A DNA stretch of 64,000 nt from Turritopsis dohrnii (lineage: Eukaryota > Cnidaria > Hydrozoa > Anthoathecata > Oceaniidae): NCBI GenBank assembly GCA_027922465.2, contig BQMF02000032.1:1178001-1242000 (forward strand). Direction: 5' to 3'. Shown in pieces: positions 11,854 to 22,629 of the stretch. The notes under the pieces are model-generated. The model was not told where the DNA came from, did no database searches, and worked only from the letters and a program-made list of their open reading frames with translations. Position 1 is the first letter of the stretch; each line of letters opens with the position of its first letter. Both the position numbers and the translations under genes were made by a program.

Positions 11854-13029
11854 TGGCCCACTTTGTAACTTTTGCCCCACTTTGTAATTTCTGCCCCACT
11901 TTGTAATTATTTTGCCCCACTTTGTAATTTTTAGCTGCACTACTTTGTAATTACTTCCTGCCCCACTTTGTAATTTCCTGTTCTTTTTACTTCCTAAATA
12001 ATGTGTATTTTACCAAAACCTTATTTGTAAGAATTATCAAATAGCGTCACTAAACTGGGAAATTTGGGCCAAATCTGGACCAATTTTTGAAAGTTCTCCA
12101 AATTTCACAAAAATTTACACAAAGAACAATTGGAAGGTGCTGATTTCGAACTTGGAAGTGATTTTTCAGTTTCAACAGAATTGGGAAATTTGGGCCAAAT
12201 TTGGACCTATTTTTGAAAGTTCTCCAAATTTCACAAAAATTTGCACAAAGAATAATTGGAAGGTGCTGATTTCGAACTTGGAAGTGATTTTTCAGTTTCA
12301 ACAGAATTGGGAAATTTGGGCCAAATTTGGACCTATTTTTGAAAGTTCTCCAAATTTCACAAAAATTTGCACAAAGAATAATTGGAAAGTGCTGATTTCG
12401 AACTTGGAAGTGACTTTTCGTAACTGTAATCATCACCTTCATACTAGTCTTAAGGTCTTTCCGTTGTTTATGTCTATCTCAAAGAAATAAAGCTAAAACT
12501 GGGTAACTTATATAACTTTTTAACCGAAGGCGAGAACTGTCTGAAAAATCCCATGAGAACTACCAGACCTGGAAAAGTCTTCAAGTTTGTTTTGATGCGC
12601 ATATAGGAAGGTTGTACTGTGATTTTGAATGATGATTTTGATCATTCTTTGTTTTTGTTATTGTGTAAACTTCGCCTCCGGAGCTTACATACATGCAATA
12701 TATTGATAACTAGCAAGATAATTGCGCTTTTTCTACTGCGCATGCAGAGAGGATTTCAAAATCAATGCGGGTCACTTTTCCTACTGCGCATGCGCTCAAG
12801 AATATCAAAATGTTACCATCACATTGTAAACTAATGAAGCCGACAAATTGATGATTAATGAATCAATTAAGTTTTTTCTTACTCAATGAGCATGCGCAAG
12901 AAAATGGAATACTCTAAAGATGGTCATCTCCCGTATAGACACTTGGAAAAAAACAGGTAAAATAGGATCACGAATTACAAAGTGGGGCAAGATAATTACA
13001 AAGTGGGGCAGAAATTACAAAGTGGGGCA
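11854..13029. mobile_element. TA-flanked MITE with GCCCCACTTTGTAA termini
   Basis: Left end TGGCCCACTTTGTAA and right end TTACAAAGTGGGGCA are inverted and flanked by TA on both sides. Each end repeats the 15-mer three to five times with short spacers, making compound terminal repeats. There is no transposase frame, so it is non-autonomous. TA duplication fits Tc1/mariner-like transposition; the superfamily is inference. Confidence 0.7.
12056..12430. repeat. 126-bp minisatellite inside the MITE, about 3 copies
   Basis: Three near-identical 126-bp units (AATTGGGAAATTTGGGCC starts at 12181 and 12307, with a partial earlier unit). Because 126 is divisible by three, both strands show long repetitive frames; these are artefacts. 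A diverged relative lies at 50755-51110. Confidence 0.85.
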
Positions 13030-13427
13030 TAACAAACGTCGTTGTTATAGTTTCTTCGATTTCGATTCGATTTCGAACACAAACACATACAATTTATGGG
13101 TATCTATAATCCCTGCGAAAAGAGTGATCTTGAATGCAGAACTCCAAAGCGCTCACAAAAGTAATGGCTGAGAATGTTAAATTTAAATGTCAGATAAAGA
13201 AATATAATGAACAGTAGAATTGCACCAGAGTAAATCTCGCTCAAATGTTTACAAATATTAAAATTTATTTAAATCTATCACTCTTTAAATAAAAATGGAA
13301 TGCAATGTTTATGCTTAAACAGATTTTTATACTCCAGCATTATTTGCTAAGTTTAATAATTGGAAATCATTCATAACAGATGGACCTGATATGAGCGACA
13401 GTAGTAGAGAAATGTATAAAACAACAA
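13030..13427. other. No gene recognised
   Basis: AT-rich flank between the MITE and the LINE 3' end, with no recognisable feature. Confidence 0.5.
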
Positions 13428-13486
13428 TCATTGAACGTCCACAACAATCATTGAACATCCACAACAATCATTGAACGCAAATGAAA
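13428..13486 (-). repeat. 20-bp tandem tail of LINE A
   Basis: Three copies of a 20-mer containing CAATGATTGTTGTGGA (minus strand) at the truncated 3' end. Simple tandem tails are common in CR1/L2-group LINEs. Confidence 0.6.
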
Positions 13487-14557
13487 GAGTCAAAAGGACT
13501 GGTATCCATTGCAACTTGATAACGTCGTTCTCACTGGCATGTCGTCCATACACAAAGCCAGCCGCAGCATTTTGGAGTTTCTGTAGTTTCCTTAGGAGGT
13601 ACTGAGGGGCTCCCATGAGCAATACGTTTCCGTAGTTAATTCTCGAAAGGATCAGAGCTTGAGCAAGTGACTTTCGAAGACGAAAGTCGGCAGATCTTTT
13701 GAAGATTCTCAAAGACTTCATGGTAGAGTAACAACATTGCGTTACTGAGTTGATATGATCTCTCCATGTCAGATGTTGATGGAAATGCACTCCCAAGATT
13801 TTAATATCGGTGATGTGATCAAGTTTTTGATTTTGGCTATTGATATGCATCACTTCGTTTTGGAGATTGTGTCTTCTATACATTTCTGAAGTCGAGAAAA
13901 GAATCACCTTCGTCTTCTTGCTATTTAAATAAAGGTTCTTATCTTCCGACCAGGTGTTCACCTCCTTCATTTCCTGTTGCATTTTGTTGATGGTCTGGGG
14001 CAGGTCGATGACCTTCGAGTGTCGTAGCAGGGTCGTATCATCAGCGTAAACTAGATAGGTGCTTCTACCAATGGATGATATAGTGTTGACGTAAAGGTTA
14101 AAGAGAACTGGTCCTAAAATACTGCCTTGTGGAACCCCAAATTCCACCTGAAGAAGACCCGATGACTTGTCGTCGATTTGTACAAATTGTTGCCGATTAG
14201 ACAGGTATTCTTTGAAAAGGAGCAGTAGTTTCCGTGAAAAACCTAGACGATGGAGCTCCATTAAGAGGGTTCTATAATCCACCGTGTCGAATGCTTTCGA
14301 TAAGTCAGCTAAAATGGCAAGTGTGACCTCTCCTTTACGCATTGCACTCAGGATGTTTTCTTTCAATTTCATAAGAATCGTCAACGTTGAGTGACCTTTT
14401 CTGAAACCAGATTGTTTTGGGTCACAGAAAGATTCAGTTTCGATTAGACGGTTAACTGTTGTAGGATTGCACGTTCAAACACTTTAGATAATATTGGTAG
14501 AACACTGATGGGTCGGTATTCGGAGAGGGACCTTGGATTGTTGACTTTTGGAATACT
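13428..14557 (-). pseudogene. LINE A reverse transcriptase, 3' segment
   Basis: The minus-strand frame 14384-13428, with further codons up to 14557, encodes a Jockey/CR1/L2-group reverse transcriptase. Visible are EYRPISVLPILSKVFE, LADLSKAFDTVDY (first catalytic Asp), GVPQGSILGPVLFNLYVN, YADDTTLL (catalytic DD), LNSKKTKVILF and ILGVHFHQHLTWRDHI. The C-terminus breaks off after LQWIPVLL and runs into three 20-bp repeats. The N-terminal part lies 4.4 kb away at 18919-19836, separated by a MITE. It would copy LINE RNA at a nicked target. Pseudogenised by the insertion and by in-frame stops in the other segment. Confidence 0.85.
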
Positions 14558-14608
14558 TTAAGGGCAGAAAGTTTCGCGGACAGAAAGTTTCGCGAGGATG
14601 GAATATCG

Positions 14609-16952
14609 TTTCGAACCCCTCCGGTTCATTTTCAAGAATGATGTTTACAGTTAAACAGAAGACATTACATTGCATAAAAAATTGACGTCATAAAAATAAA
14701 TGATTAACAATAGCACAAAATATGCAAAATGAACGAGAAGTAAAATACAAAGAACTACAAATTTTCTTGTTTTAGTTTGTAATAGTTAATGTTTTTGTGA
14801 AATGCCTGTACATTTCTTTTCCGTACTGGTGGAGTTCTAAATTCATCCCAGCCGGTTGAAGAGTTTGTAAACGACAAATCCATCGATCCTCAAGCCGTTC
14901 TCGTTTGGCTTGAGTTTGAATATCCTTCTGCAAAATCAGAACTTGCATATCGGTTGTGAGATCGTGGTCTGTATGAAAATGTTCGGCAAGTTCTGAATTT
15001 CCCGGTCTTTTTTCGATGTCATACCGGTGTTTTGAAAATCTATCGCTCAACCTTTCGCCAGTATGACCGACATAGATGGTGTTATGTCTTTTACAAATGG
15101 CGGCGTACACAACATTTCGTGATTTTCAGTTTCCGCCTCCGTCGTGAAGAACCGTTGTCTCGTCGCCATGCTTGATCTGGGTTGCTTCTTTGATATTACC
15201 ACACAACTTGCATTTGTTGCATGGTTTCGTTGGTGTGATTGCTCTTTTGGATCGGACAGAGACATCGTTCCTTGTGATCTTCGATTTGATGGTCTGTCCA
15301 CGCCTAAATGCAACAATCGGGGGAGTTTTGAATATCTGTCGTAGATCTGGGTTGTTTTCAATTACATGTCGACTTTTTCTCAGAACAGAGGGTAGTGTAC
15401 TAAGATTTGGATGCCAATCGGTAACGAAAACGATCTGTTCATCTTTCTTTTTCGTCTCATCAACAAGAAGAGTATCCCGTTCGATGTCACCAATTTCTTT
15501 TTGCGTTTTTCGTAAGGCTTGTTGGTTGTATCCGTGCCGAATGAAGTGGATGATCATTTTGTTGGTGTGGTTGATATACTCCTCTTTTGTTGTGCATATT
15601 CTGCGGACTCGGATAAACTGACCTTTCGGAATGTTTCGTTTCACGTGTTTGGGATGACTTGATTCGTTGTTCAAGTATTGGTGAGCATCTGTAGGCTTGG
15701 AGTAAACGCTTGTTATGATGGAAGACTGGGCTTTCGTGACGACAACGTCAAGGAAGTTGACACTGGTTGGGGATGTGTTACACTCAAACTTGATTTCTGA
15801 TTTCATTCCTCTCGACTGGCCAAATCCCTGACAGAATTCGAGAAAGTCATTAAGTGAGTCTTTACCATGTGTCCATATCAGGAAAATATCGTCTATGTAT
15901 CGATAGTATACATAGGGTGACAGGCCTGTCCTCTGGCGATATTCTTCCAAGAGCCTTTCTTCAAAGTCACTCAGGAACAGATTTGCGTAGTTGGGAGCCA
16001 TCGGAGTTCCCATGGCAGTCCCTTTAACTTGTTTGTATAGACGATCACCAAACCGGAACACGTTGGATTGAAGAACAAGTAGTATTAGCTGTTTGAGTGA
16101 TTTTGATGGAATGCGCTTGTCTCCTCGCTTTTCTAAGAATTTGAAACAAGCTTCAGCACCTTCGGTATGGTCAATGTTTGTGTATAGAGAATTGACGTCC
16201 ATCGTGACTAGGATGGAGGTTTCAGGTATCTTGCCAAGTTCTTTCAGTTTCATTAGAAAATCTTTGGTGTCCTTTATGAATGACTTCGTCTTCCTAGCTT
16301 GGATGCTTCAGAAAAGAATCAAGGAATTCAGACAGCTTGGCTGTGACAGAGTTGAAGCTGGAAACGATAGGTCTTAGTGGTGGGAATATAGAGAACTGTT
16401 TGTGAATCTTTGGAAGACCATAGAAGATAGACTGTCGTGGGCTGTTGGAATGTTGTGAGATGAAATTTTTCTCTTTTTCCGTGATTTGTTCTCTTTTAAA
16501 CATTTCCCCAAAGTTTGGTGTCGATCTCGTGTGCTATCTCTTGAGTGGGATCGGATATGAGTTCTTGATAGAACGTTCTGTTTTCCAGTTGTTTTTGACA
16601 TTCCTGGATGTATAGGTCACGATCCATGATGACGACCTTCCCTCCTTTATCAGCGTTGTGAATGATGACGTTCTTCTTATTCGCTAGAGACTCCAAGGCG
16701 GTTCTTTCGATTGGCGATAGATTGTCCTTTTTGATGGTTTCTTTTTGCAATTAGGTCAGTTACGTCATTCTTGATGGCTGATAGGTAAACGTCTAGGTCA
16801 TGGGGTGTGTCCTTATACTTTGGGTCGTAATCAGGATTCGGAATTCGCGTGTCGATGTTACATTGCTCTATCTCCTCACTCGGTGTTTTGTTGTTATTAT
16901 CAGAGTCTTCGTCTATCTTTTTTCGCGAAAAAAACTCTCGCAGTCTCATCTT
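14609..16952 (-). pseudogene. PLE reverse transcriptase with GIY-YIG endonuclease (longer copy)
   Basis: Minus-strand segments in three frames cover nearly a whole PLE protein. In order: an N-terminal region with NADKGGKVVIMDRDLY (PLE-typical), YGLPKIHK, the RT core VTMDVNSLYTNI (catalytic Asp), GTAMGTPMAPNYANLFL and YYRYIDDIFLIW (catalytic DD), FLDVVVT, a Cys pair CNKCKLCG, then a GIY-YIG nuclease (VYAAICKRHNTIYVGHTGE ... R-x2-KH). Frameshifts fall near 16750, 16500, 16300 and 15120. PLE proteins nick DNA and prime reverse transcription; many act at random sites. The start at 16949 may not be the true 5' end. Confidence 0.85.
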
Positions 16953-18020
16953 TCAGTTTATCCGAGTCCGCAGAATATGCACAACAAAAGAGGAGTATAT
17001 CAACCACACCAACAAAATGATCATCCACTTCATTCGGCACGGATACAACCAACAAGCCTTACGAAAAACGCAAAAAGAAATTGGTGACATCGAACGGGAT
17101 ACTCTTCTTGTTGATGAGACGAAAAAGAAAGATGAACAGATCGTTTTCGTTACCGATTGGCATCCAAATCTTAGTACACTACCCTCTGTTCTGAGAAAAA
17201 GTCGACATGTAATTGAAAACAACCCAGATCTACGACAGATATTCAAAACTCCCCCGATTGTTGCATTTAGGCGTGGACAGACCATCAAATCGAAGATCAC
17301 AAGGAACGATGTCTCTGTCCGATCCAAAAGAGCAATCACACCAACGAAACCATGCAACAAATGCAAGTTGTGTGGTAATATCAAAGAAGCAACCCAGATC
17401 AAGCATGGCGACGAGACAACGGTTCTTCACGACGGAGGCGGAAACTGCAAATCACGAAATGTTGTGTACGCCGCCATTTGTAAAAGACATAACACCATCT
17501 ATGTCGGTCATACTGGCGAAAGGTTGAGCGATAGATTTTCAAAACACCGGTATGACATCGAAAAAGACCGGGAAATTCAGAACTTGCCGAACATTTTCAT
17601 ACAGACCACGATCTCACAACCGATATGCAAGTTCTGATTTTGCAGAAGGATATTCAAACTCAAGCCAAACGAGAACGGCTTGAGGATCGATGGATTTGTC
17701 GTTTACAAACTCTTCAACCGGCTGGGATGAATTTAGAACTCCACCAGTACGGAAAAGAAATGTACAGGCATTTCACAAAAACATTAACTATTACAAACTA
17801 AAACAAGAAAATTTGTAGTTCTTTGTATTTTACTTCTCGTTCATTTTGCATATTTTGTGCTATTGTTAATCATTTATTTTTATGACGTCAATTTTTTATG
17901 CAATGTAATGTCTTCTGTTTAACTGTAAACATCATTCTTGAAAATGAACCAGAGGGGTTCGAAACGTTGAAACCTGGCGTATTTATTAATTGAGGATATT
18001 ATAAGTTCCGCTTACATTAA
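16953..18020 (+). pseudogene. PLE, inverted 5'-truncated partner
   Basis: Begins in the middle of the RT C-terminal region (RVRRICTTKEEYINHTN) and runs through the Cys pair and the GIY-YIG nuclease to the 3' tail. It nearly duplicates 14609-15645. A one-base indel at about 17575 ends the frame early. Its 3' tail extends some 55 bp further past the terminal hairpin than the minus copy. Confidence 0.85.
17936..17967 (+). ncRNA. PLE 3'-terminal hairpin motif
   Basis: CTTGAAAATGAACC, a short loop, then GGGTTCGAAACG. The stem GAACC/GGTTC is followed by CGAAAC. The same arrangement is at 14609-14640 (minus) and, with a different stem sequence, at 36210-36243 (minus). GAAAC after a stem recalls the hammerhead ribozyme core known from PLEs, but the canonical CTGATGA is not present, so cleavage is doubtful. 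Confidence 0.4.
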
Positions 18021-18176
18021 GAGGATGGAATATCGCGAAATTTCGCGAATTTAACTTTCGCGAATAACAATTTTAGAATAAATTTTATTGATAAAACTTT
18101 CGCGAATCCTCCAAAAACTTTACTTTCGGGGGAAAAAACTTTCGCGAATGACAATGAATGAAGAAATTTTTTTTGA

Positions 18177-18392
18177 ATAGACATTTCCCGAGTTTATTTT
18201 TTATCAAGCTCCGCCTCGTTTTCGCAATGGCTAATATGGTAACGAAATGTCACGGGACTCATTTTAGTAATGTGCAATAAGTGTAATAATTGTGATAGTG
18301 TTAATGATTGAGCACAAGAGATTCGATTGTCATAGTAACGCAATTGAAAACGAGGCGGAGTGTGATAAAAAATAAACTCGGGAAAGGTCTAT
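18177..18392. mobile_element. Foldback MITE inserted in MITE 1
   Basis: Inverted ends ATAGACATTTCCCGAGTTTA and TAAACTCGGGAAAGGTCTAT enclose about 216 bp; the arms pair over some 40 bp including GCTCCGCCTCGTTTTC. The sister MITE at 41828-42583 lacks this segment (the site reads straight through near 42400), which proves an insertion. Confidence 0.75.
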
Positions 18393-18509
18393 TATTTTAA
18401 AAATTCTTAACTTTCTTGCAAAAAAACTATCGAAATGTAAATAGAAATAAAGTAAAGATTGTCTTAGTTCATTTTAGAGCGAGTCATTCATTTCTTCATT
18501 TCATTTCTT

Positions 18510-18659
18510 TCCACTTCGACGAAAAACAACAAAAGAAAGAAAATAACTACTTCTGACCCAGCTTCAAGTGGAAGTAGAGATATTCGTGAAATGTTTTTGG
18601 GTGGTAGCAAGAAGAGTAAGAAGACACAACCAGAAAATTGTGTAATTATTGATGAGTAA
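18510..18659 (+). pseudogene. Conserved 49-codon coding remnant in MITE 1
   Basis: An open stretch ends in a stop at 18657-18659 and encodes a basic, Ser/Thr-rich tail with SRDIREMFLGGSKKSKKTQ and a final CVIIDE. MITE 2 keeps the same reading (42135 up to about 42283, minus strand). It probably comes from the C-terminus or an exon of the autonomous parent's protein. The DIREMF piece faintly resembles PCNA-binding peptides; that is speculation. Confidence 0.45.
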
Positions 18660-18918
18660 CTCACTGTTAAAGAATCAAATAGATAAAAAACAAAAAATTC
18701 CCTAAAAATTAATTAAAATCACTCCGTTCTTGGATTCCTTGTTATTTGAGAATTTTTTGTTGTTGAAAAAACTTTCGCGATTTTTAGAAAAACTTTTTCG
18801 CGAAAAAAACTTTCGCGAATTTCGATTTTACTTTCTTACCTGGCGGAAACTGTCGCGAAAAAAGGCAAAAATCGCGAAAATCGCGAAAGTTTCTGCCCGC
18901 GAAAGTTTCTGCCCTTAA

Positions 18919-19836
18919 GGACAAATGTTCTTTCACTCGATTGGCACTGATGAGGTGTTGATGCAGGTATTAATGGTGTGTGTCAGGGGTGATGCCAGAT
19001 GTTAAGCCACAGGTTTGATGAATCTTGAAGGGATGTTGTCGTAGCCAGTTGAGCAATCTGATCTCAGACCTTTTATCGCTTTCAGGACGTCGTCGTGGGT
19101 TACGTTTCACAGGTTGTAGTTATTGGCTTTTCCAGGAAGATTGTAAATAAACCCATTTGTTAAATGTTCAGCTATTTTCCCAGTCGTGCGTGTTGCGGTT
19201 TGGTTGAAGAAATGATTAACTTTCTCAGGATCGACTTTCACGGACGTTGGATTTGGATGGAGGATTTTATTGATGACTTTTCATGTTTCAGTGCAGTTTT
19301 TGTTCAATAGCAGCTTTTTCATGAAAGTTCTTTTTGTTTCTTTAATGTTTTGTTTCAGTTTGTTTCTCGCTAATTTCAGTTTCTCATGAGTAGTTTCGTT
19401 TGGAATTTTTCTGTATTCAGTTCTCGCACGATTTCGTTGACGTTGGAGATCAGTGATATTTAGATTCTTCATCCATGGAGGTGGAGGTCGAGTGATTTTC
19501 ACTTTTCGTAGTGGTGCATGTCTTGAAATGCACTCTGTGATAAAAGATTGTTGAGGATATTGACCTTGTTCGAGACTTCTTCAAATACGTAAACAAGGTT
19601 GAGTGGAAGTGAATAAAAATCTTTTATATACTCAACCATGTCAAGATTTCGTTCATCTCTTATCAGTTTGTACCTTGCTTCGAACTTTGTTTTTGCTGCT
19701 TTAAAGATGCAGAAAAGGGCGTCATGGTCTGAAATCTCGTCGCAGAAAACTAAACCTTGATCGAGAAGCTTCATAGATTGGTTGGAGATGATGTGATCAA
19801 TGAGTGAGCTCGACTGTCTGGTGGGTGAGTTTATAT
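18919..19836 (-). pseudogene. LINE A 5' segment: endonuclease C-terminus and linker
   Basis: Minus-strand reading gives the end of an APE-type endonuclease (SSLIDHIISNQ ... DEISDHDALFCIF, with the SDH motif), then a basic linker (WMKNLNITDLQRQRNRARTE), then the RT lead-in (GLRSDCSTGYDNIPSRF) up to the TTAA insertion. Stops interrupt it near 19497, 19280, 19103, 18990 and 18930. The LINE is 5'-truncated at about 19836. It continues in the RT segment at 14557. Confidence 0.8.
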
Positions 19837-20423
19837 TGATATTGATCGATCACTCCTCTTTATGACATGAAATGTCATAAATGTCTCGTTCACCCGATCA
19901 ATCGATAGATCAATCGACCGAACACCCTCCACCTCCATTCTGCACTCTTCTTCACTCTAGAAAGGCATGTTAACAAACACTGGTGAGATATTTTCAAAGC
20001 ATCGTTTGAACATAGAAGAGAAAGACCGTTTAAAATCGATATTTGCTGTCCGGAAGATAACAGGATCAAGAACATTTCGCTTCGCCAAAATACATCAATG
20101 CGAAGGCTTAATGGCAAAACTGATATTCATTAGAAGAAATAACAAGCTGTTTTTAAATAAAGACTTCGTAGTACTATTGAAAATTTGTAATGTACCTACA
20201 AGAAAGAAAACCTCACAAAACTAATAGCTTTGACTTTGAACAATATTCCTTACCTCCAATGAATGGGCAATGCGACATCAAATTAAATCAAGATAAACCC
20301 TGTAACCTTACTGCTACCCAAACTTCGACTTTGAAAATGTGTATTGACCAAAGAGTTACCAGTCTTTTGAACGATCAAGTTGCCTTGTGACAGCTCACCA
20401 CACCTTATGACATCTAGTTTCAT
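19837..20423. other. No gene recognised
   Basis: Short frames only. An 85-codon plus-strand frame at 19967-20224 has no recognisable motif and no splice support. Confidence 0.45.
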
Positions 20424-21249
20424 GCTCTCCAATTGGATCTCCTCCACACTTCCTTATTACATGCTTCTTACACCAACGTGTGCCCTTCTTACGCGTTCTT
20501 ACGCGTTCTTACCCGTTCTTACACATCCATAGCGGAAAACCTTTGGCATACTATCTGTTGAGGAAACACCCTTTGGATTGGGAATGGTAAAGAAAAAGAG
20601 CCTAATATTAATCCAAGTCACTGTCGCTATATAGTACTATGCGTTTTACAAACTGGTTGTACTTCAATCGGTGCCAATTGAATCAGTGGTTTTACGTCCT
20701 CATCTTCTTCATCCATCTTTTCTGTGGATTCATCACTTGTTCCAATTTCACTTTTTTCGCTGGGATCTGTTGCATAAGAAACGTTGGCATCTTCACAATC
20801 ACTTTCATGAACCCAACGTTATCGACCATTCTGAAAGCTGTTCTCAGTACCTAAAATATCAGAACGTAATTCAATTACGTTCCGCTACTCATCACCTTTT
20901 TTCCTCAGTGATGCGCAAGAACGTTTAAAAACGGGTAAAAACATGTAAGAAGGCCATCAATTCGCGTAATAAGGGTGTAATAAAGAACTCAGAGGGAGAC
21001 CAAATTGGAGAGCATCAACCTTTTCCACCAGTGATATGTAAGAACGGGTAAGAATGGGTAAGAACACGTAAGAAGGCCATCAATTCGCGTAATAAGGGTG
21101 TAATAAAGAACTAAGGGAGAGACCAAATTGGAGAGCGTCAACCTTTTCCCTCAGTGATGTGCAAGAACGGGTAAGAACGTGTAAGAAGGCCAACAATTCG
21201 CGTCAGAAGGGTGTAATAAAGAACTAAGGGGGAGACCAAATTGGAGAGC
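20424..21249. mobile_element. MITE with GCTCTCCAATT ends and internal tandem repeats
   Basis: Left GCTCTCCAATTGGATCTCC and right GGGAGACCAAATTGGAGAGC are inverted. The right half holds about three diverged units of 115-125 bp, each with GTAAGAACGGGTAAGAA and CAATTCGCGTAATAAGGG. The left half carries the inverse motifs (TTCTTACGCGTTCTTAC). No clear target duplication and no transposase. Confidence 0.6.
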
Positions 21250-22472
21250 GCTATACCTTCTATGAACTTTTCAGGATTTCGCACAACACTCTCTTGGTAT
21301 GTGTAGCGACGTGATAGCAATCTCTGAGCAGCATTTCTAAATCCCTTTGTTTTGCCCATATTGTGCATTGCTCGTTCAATTTATTTGGCGACCATAAAGC
21401 TCGTACAGACACCACTTGGTAACGTCGTATAGGCGGAACGTTATAAGACTTTAAGCATTTCTTAAAACCTTACTTTCAAAGTTAACTTCGGCTTATATCT
21501 TTCTGCCATTCCAACAATCCGTTAAGTGCAAACGAAAAAGGAACAATTTTTTTCTTAAATGGTTATATATTATTGTTGGAAACAAGAAATATTATTGTTA
21601 TTCTTATAAATTTTATATCAATGGAATCCTTACCTTTTTGTCTCTGATGTACTTTTTGTAGGAAATGGAAAAGAAGAAGAAGAGAAAATCGAAAGAATAA
21701 GTTTGGAAAAACTCATTAAGGATAGTCATCACCCCTATGATCGAAAAAAAAATCAAATTTTTTTTATTTCATAAAAAGATAAAGCTTTCATAGAGCTTTC
21801 TGAAAATGTATATATGATGCTATAAAAATTTATTATTTGGTACAATATTTTAAATTTAGTGGTATTTCAATTCATGTTTATTGCAATTTGTTTACAGAAT
21901 CTATTCAGCATATTTACAAGAACTATGATCTCTTTTAATAGTAGACTTATTAATTATTCATGTTAAGCAAATAACAGCTATTGTTTCTTTTGTAATGTTG
22001 TTTATTCAACCGATCGCAAAATGGAACTAGGACTTGTTTAGAAACACTGTAGGAGGTCGGGGAAGTTCATGGCTCGCTTATAAAAATTCTACAATTTCAT
22101 TGGTCAAAGGATACTCTTGTACATTTGGTCCGAAATATTTAATAATGGTACTACAGCTGTGTGACGATCGTGTCGCAAACTTTTCTTTGAATCACAGAGA
22201 TTTAAGTCTAACAATGTGCTTTAGTCTTGATCTTTTATCACTTCCTTTGGCGAGCTGGTGAGCGGGATTTTTTGCATCTTTTATTGTTACAAATAATGGT
22301 TGTAGTTGGTAAATTAGTAAATGATGTAACTAGTATCAATATAAAATAATAACACTGCTTTCTACCATGCATGATGCAACTAGGTATACCCATGTGGTCA
22401 AACCACAGACGAAAAGACGTTCCCCACATTCCCCAAATCGTTAATATTCATGGTTCCAATCAGCCTTTCTAA
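21250..22472. other. No gene recognised
   Basis: AT-rich sequence with no convincing coding frame, RNA or repeat. Confidence 0.5.
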
Positions 22473-22629
22473 GGCGCTATTTCCTTTTCGCACCCCCCTG
22501 CCATATTTTTTTACTAGTTAGCTCTTCATCACGGAGATAAAAATAACCCTAATCCTAACCCTGACCCTAACCCTGACCCTAACCCTGACCCTGGACGGAG
22601 AGTGGGGGGTGCCAAAAGGAAATAGCACC
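22473..22629. mobile_element. Short MITE carrying telomere-like repeats
   Basis: Inverted ends GGCGCTATTTCCTTTT and AAAAGGAAATAGCACC are flanked by a 9-bp direct repeat CCTTTCTAA (22464-22472 and 22630-22638). Inside, at about 22549-22593, CCCTAA and CCCTGA alternate (about seven 6-bp units). A target duplication of 8-9 bp fits Merlin, hAT or MULE types; not resolved. Confidence 0.65.

Larger units (their letters stand above)
14609..18020. mobile_element. Penelope-like element insertion, head-to-head pair
   Basis: Two copies of one PLE lie 5' end to 5' end and meet at about 16952/16953: a longer minus-strand copy and a 5'-truncated plus-strand copy. The insertion is flanked by a 15-bp target duplication (GAGGATGGAATATCG at 14594-14608 and 18021-18035). 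The intact MITE at 42530-42560 has only one such site, so the empty site is known. The copies are almost identical, suggesting a single recent event. Inverted truncated partners are a known PLE arrangement. Confidence 0.85.
14562..18914. mobile_element. TTAA-flanked MITE 1, split by a PLE and a foldback MITE
   Basis: The left end TTAA-GGGCAGAAAGTTTCGCG (14558) and right end CTTTCTGCCC-TTAA (18915) are inverted and match the complete copy at 41828-42583. The MITE sequence itself is only 14562-14608 plus 18021-18914. TTAA duplications mark piggyBac- or Kolobok-type transposition. The host LINE reads across the joined TTAA (NICP before it, IPKVNNP after it), confirming the insertion point. The body is full of TTTCGCGAAA palindromes. 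Confidence 0.8.

Noticed and set aside
12050..12490. 117- and 130-codon frames on opposite strands
   Set aside because: Both are translations of the 126-bp minisatellite.
17936..17967. Functional hammerhead ribozyme
   Set aside because: The GAAAC side is present but the CTGATGA core strand is not; kept only as a conserved hairpin.
14609..18020. Two independent PLE insertions
   Set aside because: Only one 15-bp duplication flanks the pair and the arms are nearly identical, so a single event is simpler.
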